In this document: piece by piece, positions 34,517 to 43,511 of the stretch
Layout of the letters: each line of letters opens with the position of its first letter
Numbering within the stretch: the stretch's first letter is position 1
Assembly (NCBI RefSeq): GCF_001468125.1
Contig: NZ_LNYT01000001.1
Span: 1-64,000, forward strand
Length of the DNA: 64,000 bases
Direction: 5' to 3'
Origin: Legionella rubrilucens
GTDB lineage: Bacteria; Pseudomonadota; Gammaproteobacteria; Legionellales; Legionellaceae
Made by a program: the position numbers and the translations under genes
The notes under the pieces: generated by a model
Told to the model about the DNA's origin: nothing
Database searches by the model: none
The model's input: the letters and a program-made list of their open reading frames with translations, nothing else

Positions 34517-36184
34517 GTGGCCAGTATCTCTCCAACCGGCGGTTCCAGTCTCGACATCAAAGCCATTGTCGATGCCCTGGTTGCCGCCGACATCACCCCG
34601 GCAAAATCCCGTCTGGATAAGCTTGAAGCCAGCTACACGACGAAATTGTCTGCTGTGGGGCAGATCAAGGGCAGCCTGGCAAAATTGCAAACTGCAATGG
34701 TGAAACTGAGCGATTTACAGCAATTTTATACCATGAAGAGCACCGTCAGTGATCCCAACCTGTTTTCAGCCAGCGCAAGCACGGAAGCAGTCCCCGGCAT
34801 TTATGATGTCGAAGTCCGCTACCTGGCCAGCCGCCAGAGTCTGGCGTCTTCTCCTGTCGCCTCAGCTAATACGGTCGTCGGTAACGGCAGCATCACCATT
34901 GATTTTGGTACTTACAGCAGTGATTTATCCACCTTCACCGCCAATCCTGACAAACAATCGGTGACCATCAATATCGCTCCGGGGCAAAATACCCTGCAGG
35001 CTATCCGCGATGCCATCAACGCGAACGGCTCCGGCGTTAAAGCCGCCATTGTCCAGGATTCACAGGGGGCTCGCTTGACATTAAGCAGCCCGGATACCGG
35101 CAAAAATCTGGCCATGAAAATTTCAGTGAATGACGCCGATGGCAATAACACCAATGGCGCAGGCCTGTCCGCATTAGCCTATGATCCAACGGCCGGCATC
35201 ACCAACGCCCAGGAAACCGTCGCCGCCAGGGACAGTGAAATTAAAATCAACGGCCTGACGCTGACTCAGAGCACTAATCAATACAAAGATGCCTTAGCCG
35301 GCGTGACAATCGACTTGAGAAAAGCCGATTTAGGCACCACCTACTCGCTGACCATTGAAAACAACAAGGCACAGCTCACCGGTTTTGTGAATGAGTTTAT
35401 CAAACAGTTCAATGAGGCCATGACAACGCTGAACAATTTGACTGGATACAACAAGGAAACCAAGCAAGGCGGACTTCTCCAGGGCGACGCCAGTACGCGA
35501 AACCTCAAATTAAGCATCAGCAAAATTTTAAGCCAGCCCATTGATACGGGCGACAGCGCAATCAATTCGTTGGCAGACATTGGTATTAAAACCGATGCAA
35601 AAGGCTTATTGACTCTCAACACCGCCGATTTTGATGCGGCGGTCAATGATCATTATGGGGCCATTGGTAATCTTTTTGCTAAAACGGCCGTGGCGTCTGA
35701 CAGCAATGTCCGCATTAAGTCTGTCGGTGCCGATGTCAAAGCAGGCAGCTACGCCATCAACATTACCAGCTTTACCGCCGGGGTTACCTTAGCCGGTACG
35801 ATTGGCGGTTTATCTGCCACCTCCAGTGATGGCCTGACGCTCAAAGGCAGCGGTGCATTAAAAAATCTTTCCATTCAAGTCATCGGCGGCAGCACAGGGG
35901 ATCGAGGCAGTGTCGTTGTCAGCGACGGCATAGCCGCCCAACTCAATAATCTGGTCACCGATTATTTAGGCGACAAGGGCGATCTGGCCAATCGAACCAA
36001 GCAGTTAAACGATAATTTAAAGGATCTGGACAACCAGCGGTTACGTTTGGATACCCACATGACCAGCTTAAGAAAACGTTATACGGCACAATTTACCCGT
36101 CTGGATGTTCTGCTTTCCTCATTGCAGGACACCAGTGCGTTTTTAACGCAGCAACTGGCTAATTTACCTAAAACAAATTCGTAG
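34517..36184 (+). CDS. fliD: Flagellar filament cap protein
   Basis: A 555-residue hook-associated protein 2. The N-terminal FliD_N domain begins ASISPTGGSSLDIKAIVDALVAADITPAKSRLDKLE (residues about 2-100). The C-terminal FliD_C domain (about 230-540) ends with a long coiled coil (NRTKQLNDNLKDLDNQRLRLDTHMTSLRKRYTAQFTRLDVLLSSLQ). Both ends are needed to form the rotating cap that inserts flagellin subunits. The start is GTG at 34517, with AAGGA 7 bases upstream; a TTG two codons earlier lacks spacing. It is followed by fliS after 8 bases, the usual order. It is apparently transcribed separately from flaA-flaG, possibly from a sigma-54 promoter. Confidence 0.96.
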   Translation: MASISPTGGSSLDIKAIVDALVAADITPAKSRLDKLEASYTTKLSAVGQIKGSLAKLQTAMVKLSDLQQFYTMKSTVSDPNLFSASASTEAVPGIYDVEVRYLASRQSLASSPVASANTVVGNGSITIDFGTYSSDLSTFTANPDKQSVTINIAPGQNTLQAIRDAINANGSGVKAAIVQDSQGARLTLSSPDTGKNLAMKISVNDADGNNTNGAGLSALAYDPTAGITNAQETVAARDSEIKINGLTLTQSTNQYKDALAGVTIDLRKADLGTTYSLTIENNKAQLTGFVNEFIKQFNEAMTTLNNLTGYNKETKQGGLLQGDASTRNLKLSISKILSQPIDTGDSAINSLADIGIKTDAKGLLTLNTADFDAAVNDHYGAIGNLFAKTAVASDSNVRIKSVGADVKAGSYAINITSFTAGVTLAGTIGGLSATSSDGLTLKGSGALKNLSIQVIGGSTGDRGSVVVSDGIAAQLNNLVTDYLGDKGDLANRTKQLNDNLKDLDNQRLRLDTHMTSLRKRYTAQFTRLDVLLSSLQDTSAFLTQQLANLPKTNS

Positions 36185-36192
36185 GGACCATG

Positions 36193-36594
36193 ATGAAAAA
36201 TCCATACACTGAAGCAGTTAATCAATACAAGTCCATTGAGCTGCAGACCCGGATTGAATCGGCCTCGCCGCATCAACTGATTGATTTGCTCCTGCAGGGT
36301 GCACGATCGCACATCGCCACAGCCCAGGGGAATATCCAGCGCAATCAAATCAGCGAAAAAGGAGAGCACATTGGCAAAGCCATCAGCATCATTGAGGGAC
36401 TTAAAACCAGCCTTAATCATGAAAAAGGCGGCGAACTGGCGAGTAATCTCGACAAATTATATGACTATGTGCAACAGATTCTGTTAAAAGCCAATATTGA
36501 TAATAACGTGGAATTGCTGACGCAAAGCAACCTGCTGCTGGCTGAAATCCATGAGGCCTGGCAGCAGATAAAAAAAGACAATCCCGAATTTTAG
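36193..36594 (+). CDS. fliS: Flagellin export chaperone
   Basis: A 133-residue helical-bundle chaperone that binds the flagellin C-terminus in the cytosol to prevent early polymerisation. The signature YTEAVNQYKSIELQTRIESASPHQLIDLLLQGA and a further IGKAISIIEGLKTSLNHEKGGELASNLDKLYDYV match the FliS family. ATGs stand at 36190 and 36193; the second is better spaced (5 bases) from AGGGA. It directly follows fliD in the same unit. No terminator is visible after it; instead a sigma-28 promoter for the next gene begins 12 bases beyond the stop. Confidence 0.95.
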   Translation: MKNPYTEAVNQYKSIELQTRIESASPHQLIDLLLQGARSHIATAQGNIQRNQISEKGEHIGKAISIIEGLKTSLNHEKGGELASNLDKLYDYVQQILLKANIDNNVELLTQSNLLLAEIHEAWQQIKKDNPEF

Positions 36595-36605
36595 CGGTTT
36601 CTTTG

Positions 36606-36632
36606 TAAAGTTTTTAACCTGTTTGCCGTTAA
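36606..36632 (+). promoter_or_regulatory. Sigma-28 (FliA) promoter upstream of the L,D-transpeptidase gene
   Basis: TAAAGTTT (36606-36613), an 11-base spacer and GCCGTTAA (36625-36632) match the FliA consensus at 15 of 16 positions. The start codon of the downstream gene lies 36 bases further on. It is at least as good a match as the flaA promoter. Confidence 0.88.
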
Positions 36633-36668
36633 AGGACATAAAAGCACAGACAAATCGAGGTGATCATT

Positions 36669-37388
36669 ATGAAGAGATTACCTGTACTAATAACAATAAT
36701 GCTGCTGGTATGGACTTCACCAATCTGGTCAGAAACGCGATTTGGTGAAACCCTTTGCAGTAACCCGGATTATTTCTGCATCAAGGTGAAGGCCGGGGAA
36801 AACTGGAGCAGGCTTTTTCCCAATCCAGAAGCCAAAGACATTGTCCGCCGTATCAATCGGATGAATGTGAACCTGCGCCCGGGGATGATCATTGCTATTC
36901 CTAAAAATTTAGATCGCTTGACGATCTATGATGTCTCTCCTTTTCCCCGTTACATCGAATCGGATGGCGAAAAAACCATCTACGTCAGCCAGAATAAACT
37001 GGCCTGGGCGGCTTATGATGAAGATGGCGAATTACTCTGGTGGGGCCCTATTTCCTCAGGAACCGATCATTGCTCCGGGGTCATCGGCGGGTGTTCGACG
37101 CCTACTGGTTCGTTTCGAATTATCCGCAAACAGGATATCGATTGCATTTCAACCGCTTTTCCAAGACGGGCAGACGGCAACAACGGCGGTGCAGAAATGC
37201 CTTTCTGCATGCACTTCTTCCGGGGTTATGCGCTGCATGGCAGCGAGACCGTGCCAGGTTATCGCGCCAGTCACGGCTGCGTCAGGATGTTCACCGAGGA
37301 TGCGCGCTGGCTCAATGAGGAGTTTGTTGATGTCCCTGGCGACGGCATGCGGGGCACCCGCGTGATCATTGACGCGGTACAACGTTAA
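36669..37388 (+). CDS. Exported L,D-transpeptidase (YkuD), EnhA-like
   Basis: A 239-residue periplasmic protein. The signal peptide is MKRLPVLITIMLLVWTSPIWS. Residues about 33-80 are LysM-like (VKAGENWSRLF, then NRMNVNLRPGMIIAIPKNL). The YkuD catalytic domain (about 95-235) has HGSETVPGYRASHGCVRMF with the active His and Cys. These enzymes make 3-3 peptidoglycan crosslinks or attach proteins to them. Legionella EnhA (enhanced entry) proteins belong to this family, and an EnhA-like gene next to fliS is known in L. pneumophila as far as I recall; orthology is not proven. The ATG at 36669 follows GAGG by 8 bases; a GTG three codons earlier is less likely. A strong FliA promoter precedes it. Confidence 0.87.
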   Translation: MKRLPVLITIMLLVWTSPIWSETRFGETLCSNPDYFCIKVKAGENWSRLFPNPEAKDIVRRINRMNVNLRPGMIIAIPKNLDRLTIYDVSPFPRYIESDGEKTIYVSQNKLAWAAYDEDGELLWWGPISSGTDHCSGVIGGCSTPTGSFRIIRKQDIDCISTAFPRRADGNNGGAEMPFCMHFFRGYALHGSETVPGYRASHGCVRMFTEDARWLNEEFVDVPGDGMRGTRVIIDAVQR

Positions 37389-37406
37389 TCACCCGCTGTG
37401 CGCTGT

Positions 37407-38213
37407 CTATTGCAACAGGGAAAACGATCCTTTAACACCATTGGCTGCAAGGCGCATTTTCAGGCTTTCTGTCATGGCCTTGTTGGCAAACGGCCCGACC
37501 CTGACGATATATCGGTGCTGATAATTTTCTATAAAGACCGGCGAGGGTGTCAGTTTGGCAAGTTTCTCGCGCAGGGCATTGGCCAGGTCCTGGGAATTAA
37601 AAGCACCCGCCTGAACATAGTAGTAAGCCACGTGTTGACCACCCGGTGATTTGACAGTCAGGGCCTCAATTTCAACCGGTGCTGTTCCTTTAGGCAATAA
37701 CCCTAATTTAGTGGCCGCGGCATAGGATAAATCAATCACCCGATCGGCATGAAAAGGTCCTCGATCATTCACCTTTACAATCGCTTCGCGCCCATTACTT
37801 AAATTTTTAACACGGACATAGGACGGCAAGGGCAGGGTTTTATGCGCAGCAGTCATAGCATACATGTCGTAATCATCACCGCTTGATGTCCTGCGGCTAT
37901 GGAATTTTGTTCCATACCACGACGCCATGCCGCGGGTTTTATATCCGCTCGCCGACCGCATTACTTCGTATTTTCTGCCATTAACGGCATAGGAATCCGG
38001 GTTACCGTAACGGCTTAAAGGCTCATTGGCCGGTTTAACTTTCTGAAACGTCTTAGGCAACGGTCCTTTGGGGGCGCCATCCTGTTGCGTTGGTGTAAAA
38101 GGCTTTTTCGGGGAATTTAAACGGGTTGATGAATGACTGCCTGGCTGATTGCCCTGCGGGGGTTGAGCGCAACTGCATAACACCAAAACCAGAAATAAAC
38201 ATAAAAACCGCAT
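37407..38213 (-). CDS. rlpA: Septal ring lytic transglycosylase RlpA
   Basis: A 268-residue lipoprotein. The signal peptide ends in LCSC (lipobox, Cys15). A Pro/Gln-rich linker reaches residue about 70. The double-psi beta-barrel (about 95-180) has RGMASWYGTKFHSRRTSSGDDYDMYAMTAAHKTLPLPSYVRV and IVKVNDRGPFHADRVIDLS, with the catalytic-type Asp and His region. A C-terminal SPOR domain (about 195-265) has YYVQAGAFNSQDLANALREKLAKL. RlpA cuts denuded glycan at the septum. It is convergent with the L,D-transpeptidase gene (18-base gap) and divergent from the carboxypeptidase gene, all envelope enzymes. Confidence 0.95.
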   Translation of the reverse strand: MRFLCLFLVLVLCSCAQPPQGNQPGSHSSTRLNSPKKPFTPTQQDGAPKGPLPKTFQKVKPANEPLSRYGNPDSYAVNGRKYEVMRSASGYKTRGMASWYGTKFHSRRTSSGDDYDMYAMTAAHKTLPLPSYVRVKNLSNGREAIVKVNDRGPFHADRVIDLSYAAATKLGLLPKGTAPVEIEALTVKSPGGQHVAYYYVQAGAFNSQDLANALREKLAKLTPSPVFIENYQHRYIVRVGPFANKAMTESLKMRLAANGVKGSFSLLQ

Positions 38214-38347
38214 GACCTTACCTAATTTTTCTTATTATTCGCATTAATATATACAATGCTGCCCGCGATTAAAATACTCCAGAGGTCTTTGGTTGCTTAA
38301 ACAGGCATGTTAAGATTAGCGATTTTGTAATATTGAGAATAATAAAC

Positions 38348-39553
38348 ATGAAACAAACGCGTTTTTACATAGGCATGATGCTGCTGCTCTCACTGCTGGC
38401 TCCGGTGACGTATGCGGATTCCGTATTGCCCACCGCCGCGCCAAAACCCATGCCGATGAACAGTAAACCTTTAATTACCCCTTCTCCGCCGCTGGTGAAT
38501 GCCAAAGCCTTTATTCTCATTGATGTCGACAGCGGTAAAATTATTGCCGAGAAAAACAGCGACCTTAAATTGCCGCCGGCCAGCCTGACTAAAATGATGA
38601 CGCTGTACGTGATTTCCAATGCTTTAAACAACGGCCAGATTCACCTGACTGACAATGTGAGAATTAGCCGTGATGCCTGGAAAACGGCTGGTTCGCGCAT
38701 GTTTGTGAAAGAAGGTCAGCAGGTCGCCATCGAAGATCTATTAAAGGGAATCATTGTCGATTCCGGTAACGATGCCTGTGTGGCCATGGCCGAGCACCTT
38801 GGCGGCAGCGAGCCTGGCTTTGCGGACATCATGAACCAGCAGGCACAGAATCTGGGCATGAAAGACAGCCACTTTACTGACAGTACCGGCCTGCCCGATG
38901 AGCGCCTTTACACAACCGCGAAGGACCTGGCGATTTTAGGCCGGGCTCTGATCAATGACTTTCCCCAGTATTACCACTGGTATAAGCAGAAATGGTATAC
39001 CTACAATGGCATCCGCCAACCTAACCGCAACCGCCTGTTGTGGCGCGACAGCCAGGTTGATGGCCTGAAAACCGGTCATACCAATGATGCGGGATTCTGC
39101 CTCGTCGCTTCCGCTAAACGCGACAGCATGCGTCTGCTGTCCGTGGTGCTTGGCGCGCCGAATGATTCCGTGCGGGCTGACGACAGCGAACGCCTGTTGA
39201 ATTACGGCTTCCGTTTCTTTGAAACCCATCAATTGTACAAAGCCGGAAAAAGCATTACGGAAATGCCCGTTTACAAAGGGGAAGACAACACCCTGGCGAT
39301 CGGTGTATTGCAAAACAAATTTGTTACCATTCCCAACGGCCAGTATCAGCGCTTAAGCATCACTACCAAAGTCCCTTCCACACTGATCGCACCGGTTAAA
39401 AAAGGCGACAAAATCGGGGAAATGATTATCAAGTTTGACGACAAGGTCATCGATACCCATCCTCTGTATGCTTTGAATTCCATTGAGTCCGGCGGTTTCT
39501 TCAAGCGCAGCAAAGATTCCGTTCGCCTGGCATTCAAACGCTGGTTCGGCTAG
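38348..39553 (+). CDS. dacC: D-alanyl-D-alanine carboxypeptidase (PBP5/6 family)
   Basis: A 401-residue low-molecular-mass penicillin-binding protein. The signal peptide is MKQTRFYIGMMLLLSLLAPVTYA. Motifs: SLTK (SxxK, residue about 78), SGN in DSGNDACVAMAEHLGGS, and KTG in DGLKTGHTNDAGFC. The C-terminal PBP5_C beta-domain and the amphipathic membrane anchor (SGGFFKRSKDSVRLAFKRWFG) are complete. It trims the terminal D-Ala of pentapeptide stems. The start at 38348 gives the full signal peptide; a TTG upstream would extend it without reason. It is first in the dac-dat-ybeD-lipB block, and dat starts 9 bases after its stop. The dacC versus dacA name is arbitrary. Confidence 0.93.
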   Translation: MKQTRFYIGMMLLLSLLAPVTYADSVLPTAAPKPMPMNSKPLITPSPPLVNAKAFILIDVDSGKIIAEKNSDLKLPPASLTKMMTLYVISNALNNGQIHLTDNVRISRDAWKTAGSRMFVKEGQQVAIEDLLKGIIVDSGNDACVAMAEHLGGSEPGFADIMNQQAQNLGMKDSHFTDSTGLPDERLYTTAKDLAILGRALINDFPQYYHWYKQKWYTYNGIRQPNRNRLLWRDSQVDGLKTGHTNDAGFCLVASAKRDSMRLLSVVLGAPNDSVRADDSERLLNYGFRFFETHQLYKAGKSITEMPVYKGEDNTLAIGVLQNKFVTIPNGQYQRLSITTKVPSTLIAPVKKGDKIGEMIIKFDDKVIDTHPLYALNSIESGGFFKRSKDSVRLAFKRWFG

Positions 39554-39562
39554 GATTCCACG

Positions 39563-40414
39563 ATGTCGGGCGTAGTTTATGTTGATGGCCGATATTGCCC
39601 CGCGCATGAGGCCAGCATTTCCGTGTTTGACCGCGGCTTTCTATTTGGGGATGCAGTGTATGAAGTCATTCCTGTTTACAGCAGCCGGCCTTTTGCACTG
39701 GAAAAACATTTGCTGCGCCTTGAATCAAGTCTTGCCAAGGCCCGTATTCCCTATCCCTCCTGCGACTGGGACGCCATTTTTCAGGAACTCATCCGCCAAA
39801 ATGGCGGCGGCGATCTGCAAATCTATCTGCAAATCACCCGCGGCAACCAGGGGGTGCGTAAGCACGATATCCCTGCCGGGATTGCACCAGTGGTTATTGC
39901 CTTTACCCTTCATAATCCTTACCCTGTTTTCGCAGAGCAACAGAAAGGCCTGAAAGCAAAACTGGTGGAGGATATCCGCTGGCAGCGCTGCGATATAAAA
40001 ACCACATCGCTGTTGGGTAATATTCTGGTGAATGACGAGGCCGTGTCCCGCGGTTATCATACCGCCCTGTTGATTCGGGATGGCTTCATAACTGAAGGAA
40101 GCGCCAGCAATCTGTTTATTGTTGATCGCGATGGACAGGTCAAAACACCGCCGCTCAATCAGTATTGCCTGCCTGGCATCACTCGTGAAATATGCCTAGA
40201 CTTACTCAGTAAAACGGATTTCGCCTTCAGTGAAGAGCCTTTGCCGGTACAAACCGTTCTCAGTGCCCGGGAAGTCTGGATAACCAGTACAACCAAAGAA
40301 CTTTATCCTGTCACCCGCATCGACGAGACAGTGATAGGAGACGGAGTGGGCGGCCCCTGCTGGCGGCAGCTCCATGAGCGCTATCAACAACTGACTGGAA
40401 AAACTTATGACTGA
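39563..40414 (+). CDS. dat: D-amino acid aminotransferase (class IV)
   Basis: A 283-residue PLP enzyme that interconverts D-alanine and D-glutamate via 2-oxo acids. The PLP lysine is Lys146 in CDIKTTSLLGNIL, a distinctive D-AAT motif. FDRGFLFGDAVYEV at residue 22 and EGSASNLFIV near 180 are class IV hallmarks, and LPGITREICLDL precedes the phosphate-binding ITSTTKEL. It fits between a D,D-carboxypeptidase gene, which releases D-Ala, and ybeD. This suggests recycling of D-alanine, an inference from context. It overlaps ybeD by eight bases. Branched-chain aminotransferase and aminodeoxychorismate lyase share the fold, but the KTTSLLGN motif favours D-AAT. Confidence 0.9.
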   Translation: MSGVVYVDGRYCPAHEASISVFDRGFLFGDAVYEVIPVYSSRPFALEKHLLRLESSLAKARIPYPSCDWDAIFQELIRQNGGGDLQIYLQITRGNQGVRKHDIPAGIAPVVIAFTLHNPYPVFAEQQKGLKAKLVEDIRWQRCDIKTTSLLGNILVNDEAVSRGYHTALLIRDGFITEGSASNLFIVDRDGQVKTPPLNQYCLPGITREICLDLLSKTDFAFSEEPLPVQTVLSAREVWITSTTKELYPVTRIDETVIGDGVGGPCWRQLHERYQQLTGKTYD

Positions 40415-40673
40415 CAACAAGACCTTCATGCAGTTCCCCTGTCAATTTCCGATTAAAATCATTGGATTGAATTCGCTGACCTTCAGCGAAGAAATTACCA
40501 CCATCGTCACCCGGCATTTCCCAGAAACGGAAGAACAGGCCATTGTTTGCAAGGACAGCAAAGAGGGTAATTATTTGTCCATTACCGCTACCGTTTATGT
40601 GCTTGATCAAGCCTCGCTGGATGCGCTCTACCAGGAATTAAGCAGCCATCCTTCAATAAAAATGGTACTTTAA
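40407..40673 (+). CDS. ybeD: YbeD/DUF493-family small protein
   Basis: An 88-residue protein with an ACT-like ferredoxin fold. The family start is visible: MQFPCQFPIKIIGLN, with the pattern FPxxFPxKxIG. Further on come SITATVYVLDQASLDALYQELSSHP and MVL at the very end, as in E. coli YbeD. The molecular role is not established. The position between a D,D-carboxypeptidase block and lipB copies the E. coli dacA-ybeD-lipB arrangement and supports the name. It overlaps dat, and lipB starts directly at its stop codon. Confidence 0.92.
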   Translation: MTDNKTFMQFPCQFPIKIIGLNSLTFSEEITTIVTRHFPETEEQAIVCKDSKEGNYLSITATVYVLDQASLDALYQELSSHPSIKMVL

Positions 40674-41288
40674 ATGATCATCAGCCGCTACCTGGGACAA
40701 CAGCCCTACCTTGAGACATGGGAACAGATGAAACAGTTTACGAGCTCACGCAATGAGGCAACAGCGGATGAACTGTGGCTTCTCGAGCATCCCCCTGTTT
40801 ATACCCAGGGACAGGCTGGCAAAGCAGAACATATCCTAAACCGCAATGCCATTCCCATTGTCCAATCCGACCGCGGTGGTCAAGTAACCTATCACGGTCC
40901 TGGGCAACTGGTGGCTTACGTATTGATGGATATCCGCCGCCGCAATCTGGGTATCCGTACGCTGGTGTGTCACCTTGAAACACTACTCATCGCCGTACTG
41001 CAGGAATACGGTATTTCAGCGGAAACCCGATGCGGCGCACCGGGTGTGTATGTCGATAATAAAAAAATTGCATCCATTGGCTTAAGGGTCAAAAATGGCT
41101 GTACTTATCATGGGATTGCATTAAATATCGCTATGGATCTGGCGCCGTTTAACGCCATTAACCCTTGTGGTTTTTCCCAATTGGAAATGACCCAGGTAAG
41201 CGATTATTCTATTTATCCCACGGTCGCTGAGACCGCCGAGAAATTTAAACACCTTTTTCTCAGGCAATTTGAAAAGCACGGACTATGA
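40674..41288 (+). CDS. lipB: Octanoyl-[ACP]:protein N-octanoyltransferase
   Basis: A 204-residue LipB. It moves octanoate from acyl carrier protein to lipoyl domains of 2-oxoacid dehydrogenases. Motifs: [33 protein letters not shown], the acyl-binding lysine in [12 protein letters not shown], and the catalytic cysteine in NPCG (about residue 165). lipA, the partner gene in many genomes, is not next to it. Instead it overlaps lssY by four bases, so the lss locus probably begins within this transcript. Confidence 0.95.
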   Translation: MIISRYLGQQPYLETWEQMKQFTSSRNEATADELWLLEHPPVYTQGQAGKAEHILNRNAIPIVQSDRGGQVTYHGPGQLVAYVLMDIRRRNLGIRTLVCHLETLLIAVLQEYGISAETRCGAPGVYVDNKKIASIGLRVKNGCTYHGIALNIAMDLAPFNAINPCGFSQLEMTQVSDYSIYPTVAETAEKFKHLFLRQFEKHGL

Positions 41289-43408
41289 CTTTATTTGCTG
41301 AGTACATACAACCGGTTACCGCCTGGCTCCATGCGCATCCGCACTGGGCTTTGATTTTTACATTTTTGATTTCATTTACTGAATCCCTAGCCATTATCGG
41401 CAGCGTCATACCCGGTTCAGTGACCATGACCGCGATTGGCATTCTCGCAGGCTCCGGAGTCATGCGCATTGATTTAACCCTGCTGGCGGCCATGCTTGGG
41501 GCGGTGGCGGGCGACAGCGCCAGTTACATGCTCGGTTATACCTTCAGCGATAAACTCGGTACCATCTGGCCATTCAGCCGTTACCCCCAGTGGTTGACCT
41601 ACGGCAAAGATTTCTTTACCCGTCATGGCGGCAAAAGCGTTTTGATTGGTCGTTTTGTAGGCCCCTTGCGCTCGATTATCCCAGTGATTGCCGGGATGAT
41701 GCACATGAGCCACCTGCGCTTTTACATTGCCAATGTCATTTCCGCCATTGCCTGGTCTATTCTGTATGTGCTCCCCGGCATTCTGATTGGTGCGGCCAGC
41801 AATGAACTGGCACCGGAAAGCGCGACCAAACTGTTTGTCTTTGTATTGATTGTGCTTGGGGTTATCTGGCTCGCCAGTGTGCTGGTGAAATGGTTGATCA
41901 TTCGCTTAAATCGTTTCCTTAGAACGCATCTTCATGATTTCTGGGCCTGGTCAGCCTGTCATCCCCATCTAGCCCGTTTTTTCCAATTCATTACACCTGC
42001 TGAAGAAACCAACCATTACGCGACCGCCGGATTGGTCTTGTTGTTTCTTGTTTGTTTTTTAAGCTTCTGGATGGTCACCATTCTGGCGCTGCAGCATGGC
42101 TGGATAACCGGCGTCAACCAACCGGTTCATTTGCTTTTACAAAGCATAAGAACGGCTTCTTTTGACAGTTTTTTTATCGTCTCGGCCCAATTATGCAGTC
42201 CTCTCACGTTAATCACCTTGACGGCGTCCATTGTTTCCATTACCGCTTATTACCGCGACTGGCGTACGCTGGCTTTCTTTGCAAGCCTGCTGCTCAGTAC
42301 CACGGTGTTGCTGCTACTGACCCATTGGCTTATTCCCACCCAGCGGCCCAGTGGATTGCTGGAAGTCAAACCCGGCAACTCTTATCCGGCCATTCAGCTA
42401 ACCTATGCCACGGCCATTTTTTCTGCGCTCCTGTATTACATTGGTCAGTATGGCAACAGCCGTATCAAGCCTACGATCAATTTAATTTTTAATCTGGCCC
42501 TGCTCATCGCCGGGTTTGCCAATTTATACCTCGGTGATCACTGGTTTACCGATATCCTCGGGGCTTACCTTGCAGGACTTAGCCTAAGCGTCCTGCATTG
42601 GTTGTTTTATCGTTGCAGACCCGCATCGGTTGCCTATTCATCTCATCTGGCCTCCAGTTTAGCCCTGCTGCTGCTCGTTGCCTCCTCTTTAAGCAGCTTA
42701 ATGAATTATAATCAGGAGCTGCGCGGCCATCAGCCTTATTTCGCGCAATATGTTTTCACCGATCAGCTCTGGTGGAATCAATCCAAACCGCTTCTACCGA
42801 TTTACCGCGTGAACCGGCTTGGGCATCCAGTCAGTTATTTTAACCTGCAATACGCAGGCACCGTAAGCCGTATCGAATCCTCATTGAGCGCCTTTGGCTG
42901 GCGCAAACAGAATGAATCGCTCTATCGCTCCCTGCTCAAGCGTTTAAATGGTCATTCTTCCTATGCAGAAATGCCCTTAATGGCGCAGTTATATCAGAAC
43001 AGGAAACCCGTTTTGATCATGACCTACGATCCCAAAGACGGCGGCCCGAGCCTTGTATTAAGGCTTTGGCGTTCCAATTACCATTTGAAACACTATCGCC
43101 AGCCCATCTGGATTGGCAGCGTTCATTCCAAGGCACTATCCAAAAAGCTGATGGCAACCGCGACTAAAACGCCCCATCATCCTGCACTTTACTACGTTCG
43201 TATGGCCTTGTCCCAATACCTGCAGCGGGAAATTGCCCTGCCGGTGAATCCATCGAAAAAGCTGCTTATCGATGTGGAGCCCAAGCTGTTGCTTATTAAG
43301 GAACTCGCACCGAGTGAGTTATTTAATTTTACAGTTCTACCTTATTATGAACACCCCATGTCGCCGGCCGTAACCGACGACGTCCTGCATTTTCAAGCCA
43401 GTTATTAA
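41285..43408 (+). CDS. lssY: LssY: DedA (VTT) – PAP2-like – LssY_C membrane protein
   Basis: A 707-residue inner-membrane protein with three modules. The DedA/VTT domain (about 20-195) has [24 protein letters not shown] and [24 protein letters not shown]2-like domain spans about 235-440. A soluble LssY-C-like domain (about 470-690) opens with DQLWWNQ and contains [17 protein letters not shown]. The PAP2 signatures are degraded: K-x6-RP reads HWLIPTQRP (no Lys), PSGH reads PAIQ (no His), and SRx5Hx3D keeps only HWFTD. Phosphatase activity is therefore doubtful. DedA proteins act as lipid scramblases or transporters. The name follows the Legionella lssXYZABD type I secretion locus. It overlaps lipB by four bases. 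The link to secretion is by location, not mechanism. Confidence 0.88.
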   Translation: MTLFAEYIQPVTAWLHAHPHWALIFTFLISFTESLAIIGSVIPGSVTMTAIGILAGSGVMRIDLTLLAAMLGAVAGDSASYMLGYTFSDKLGTIWPFSRYPQWLTYGKDFFTRHGGKSVLIGRFVGPLRSIIPVIAGMMHMSHLRFYIANVISAIAWSILYVLPGILIGAASNELAPESATKLFVFVLIVLGVIWLASVLVKWLIIRLNRFLRTHLHDFWAWSACHPHLARFFQFITPAEETNHYATAGLVLLFLVCFLSFWMVTILALQHGWITGVNQPVHLLLQSIRTASFDSFFIVSAQLCSPLTLITLTASIVSITAYYRDWRTLAFFASLLLSTTVLLLLTHWLIPTQRPSGLLEVKPGNSYPAIQLTYATAIFSALLYYIGQYGNSRIKPTINLIFNLALLIAGFANLYLGDHWFTDILGAYLAGLSLSVLHWLFYRCRPASVAYSSHLASSLALLLLVASSLSSLMNYNQELRGHQPYFAQYVFTDQLWWNQSKPLLPIYRVNRLGHPVSYFNLQYAGTVSRIESSLSAFGWRKQNESLYRSLLKRLNGHSSYAEMPLMAQLYQNRKPVLIMTYDPKDGGPSLVLRLWRSNYHLKHYRQPIWIGSVHSKALSKKLMATATKTPHHPALYYVRMALSQYLQREIALPVNPSKKLLIDVEPKLLLIKELAPSELFNFTVLPYYEHPMSPAVTDDVLHFQASY

Positions 43409-43511
43409 TTGCAGAAAACCGCTGTTAATTTCAGGGGATTTACTAACGACAACATTCGCTCGTTACGATACACTAGTTCCTACTTCAATTTAATTACCAA
43501 GGGCTGGCCAC

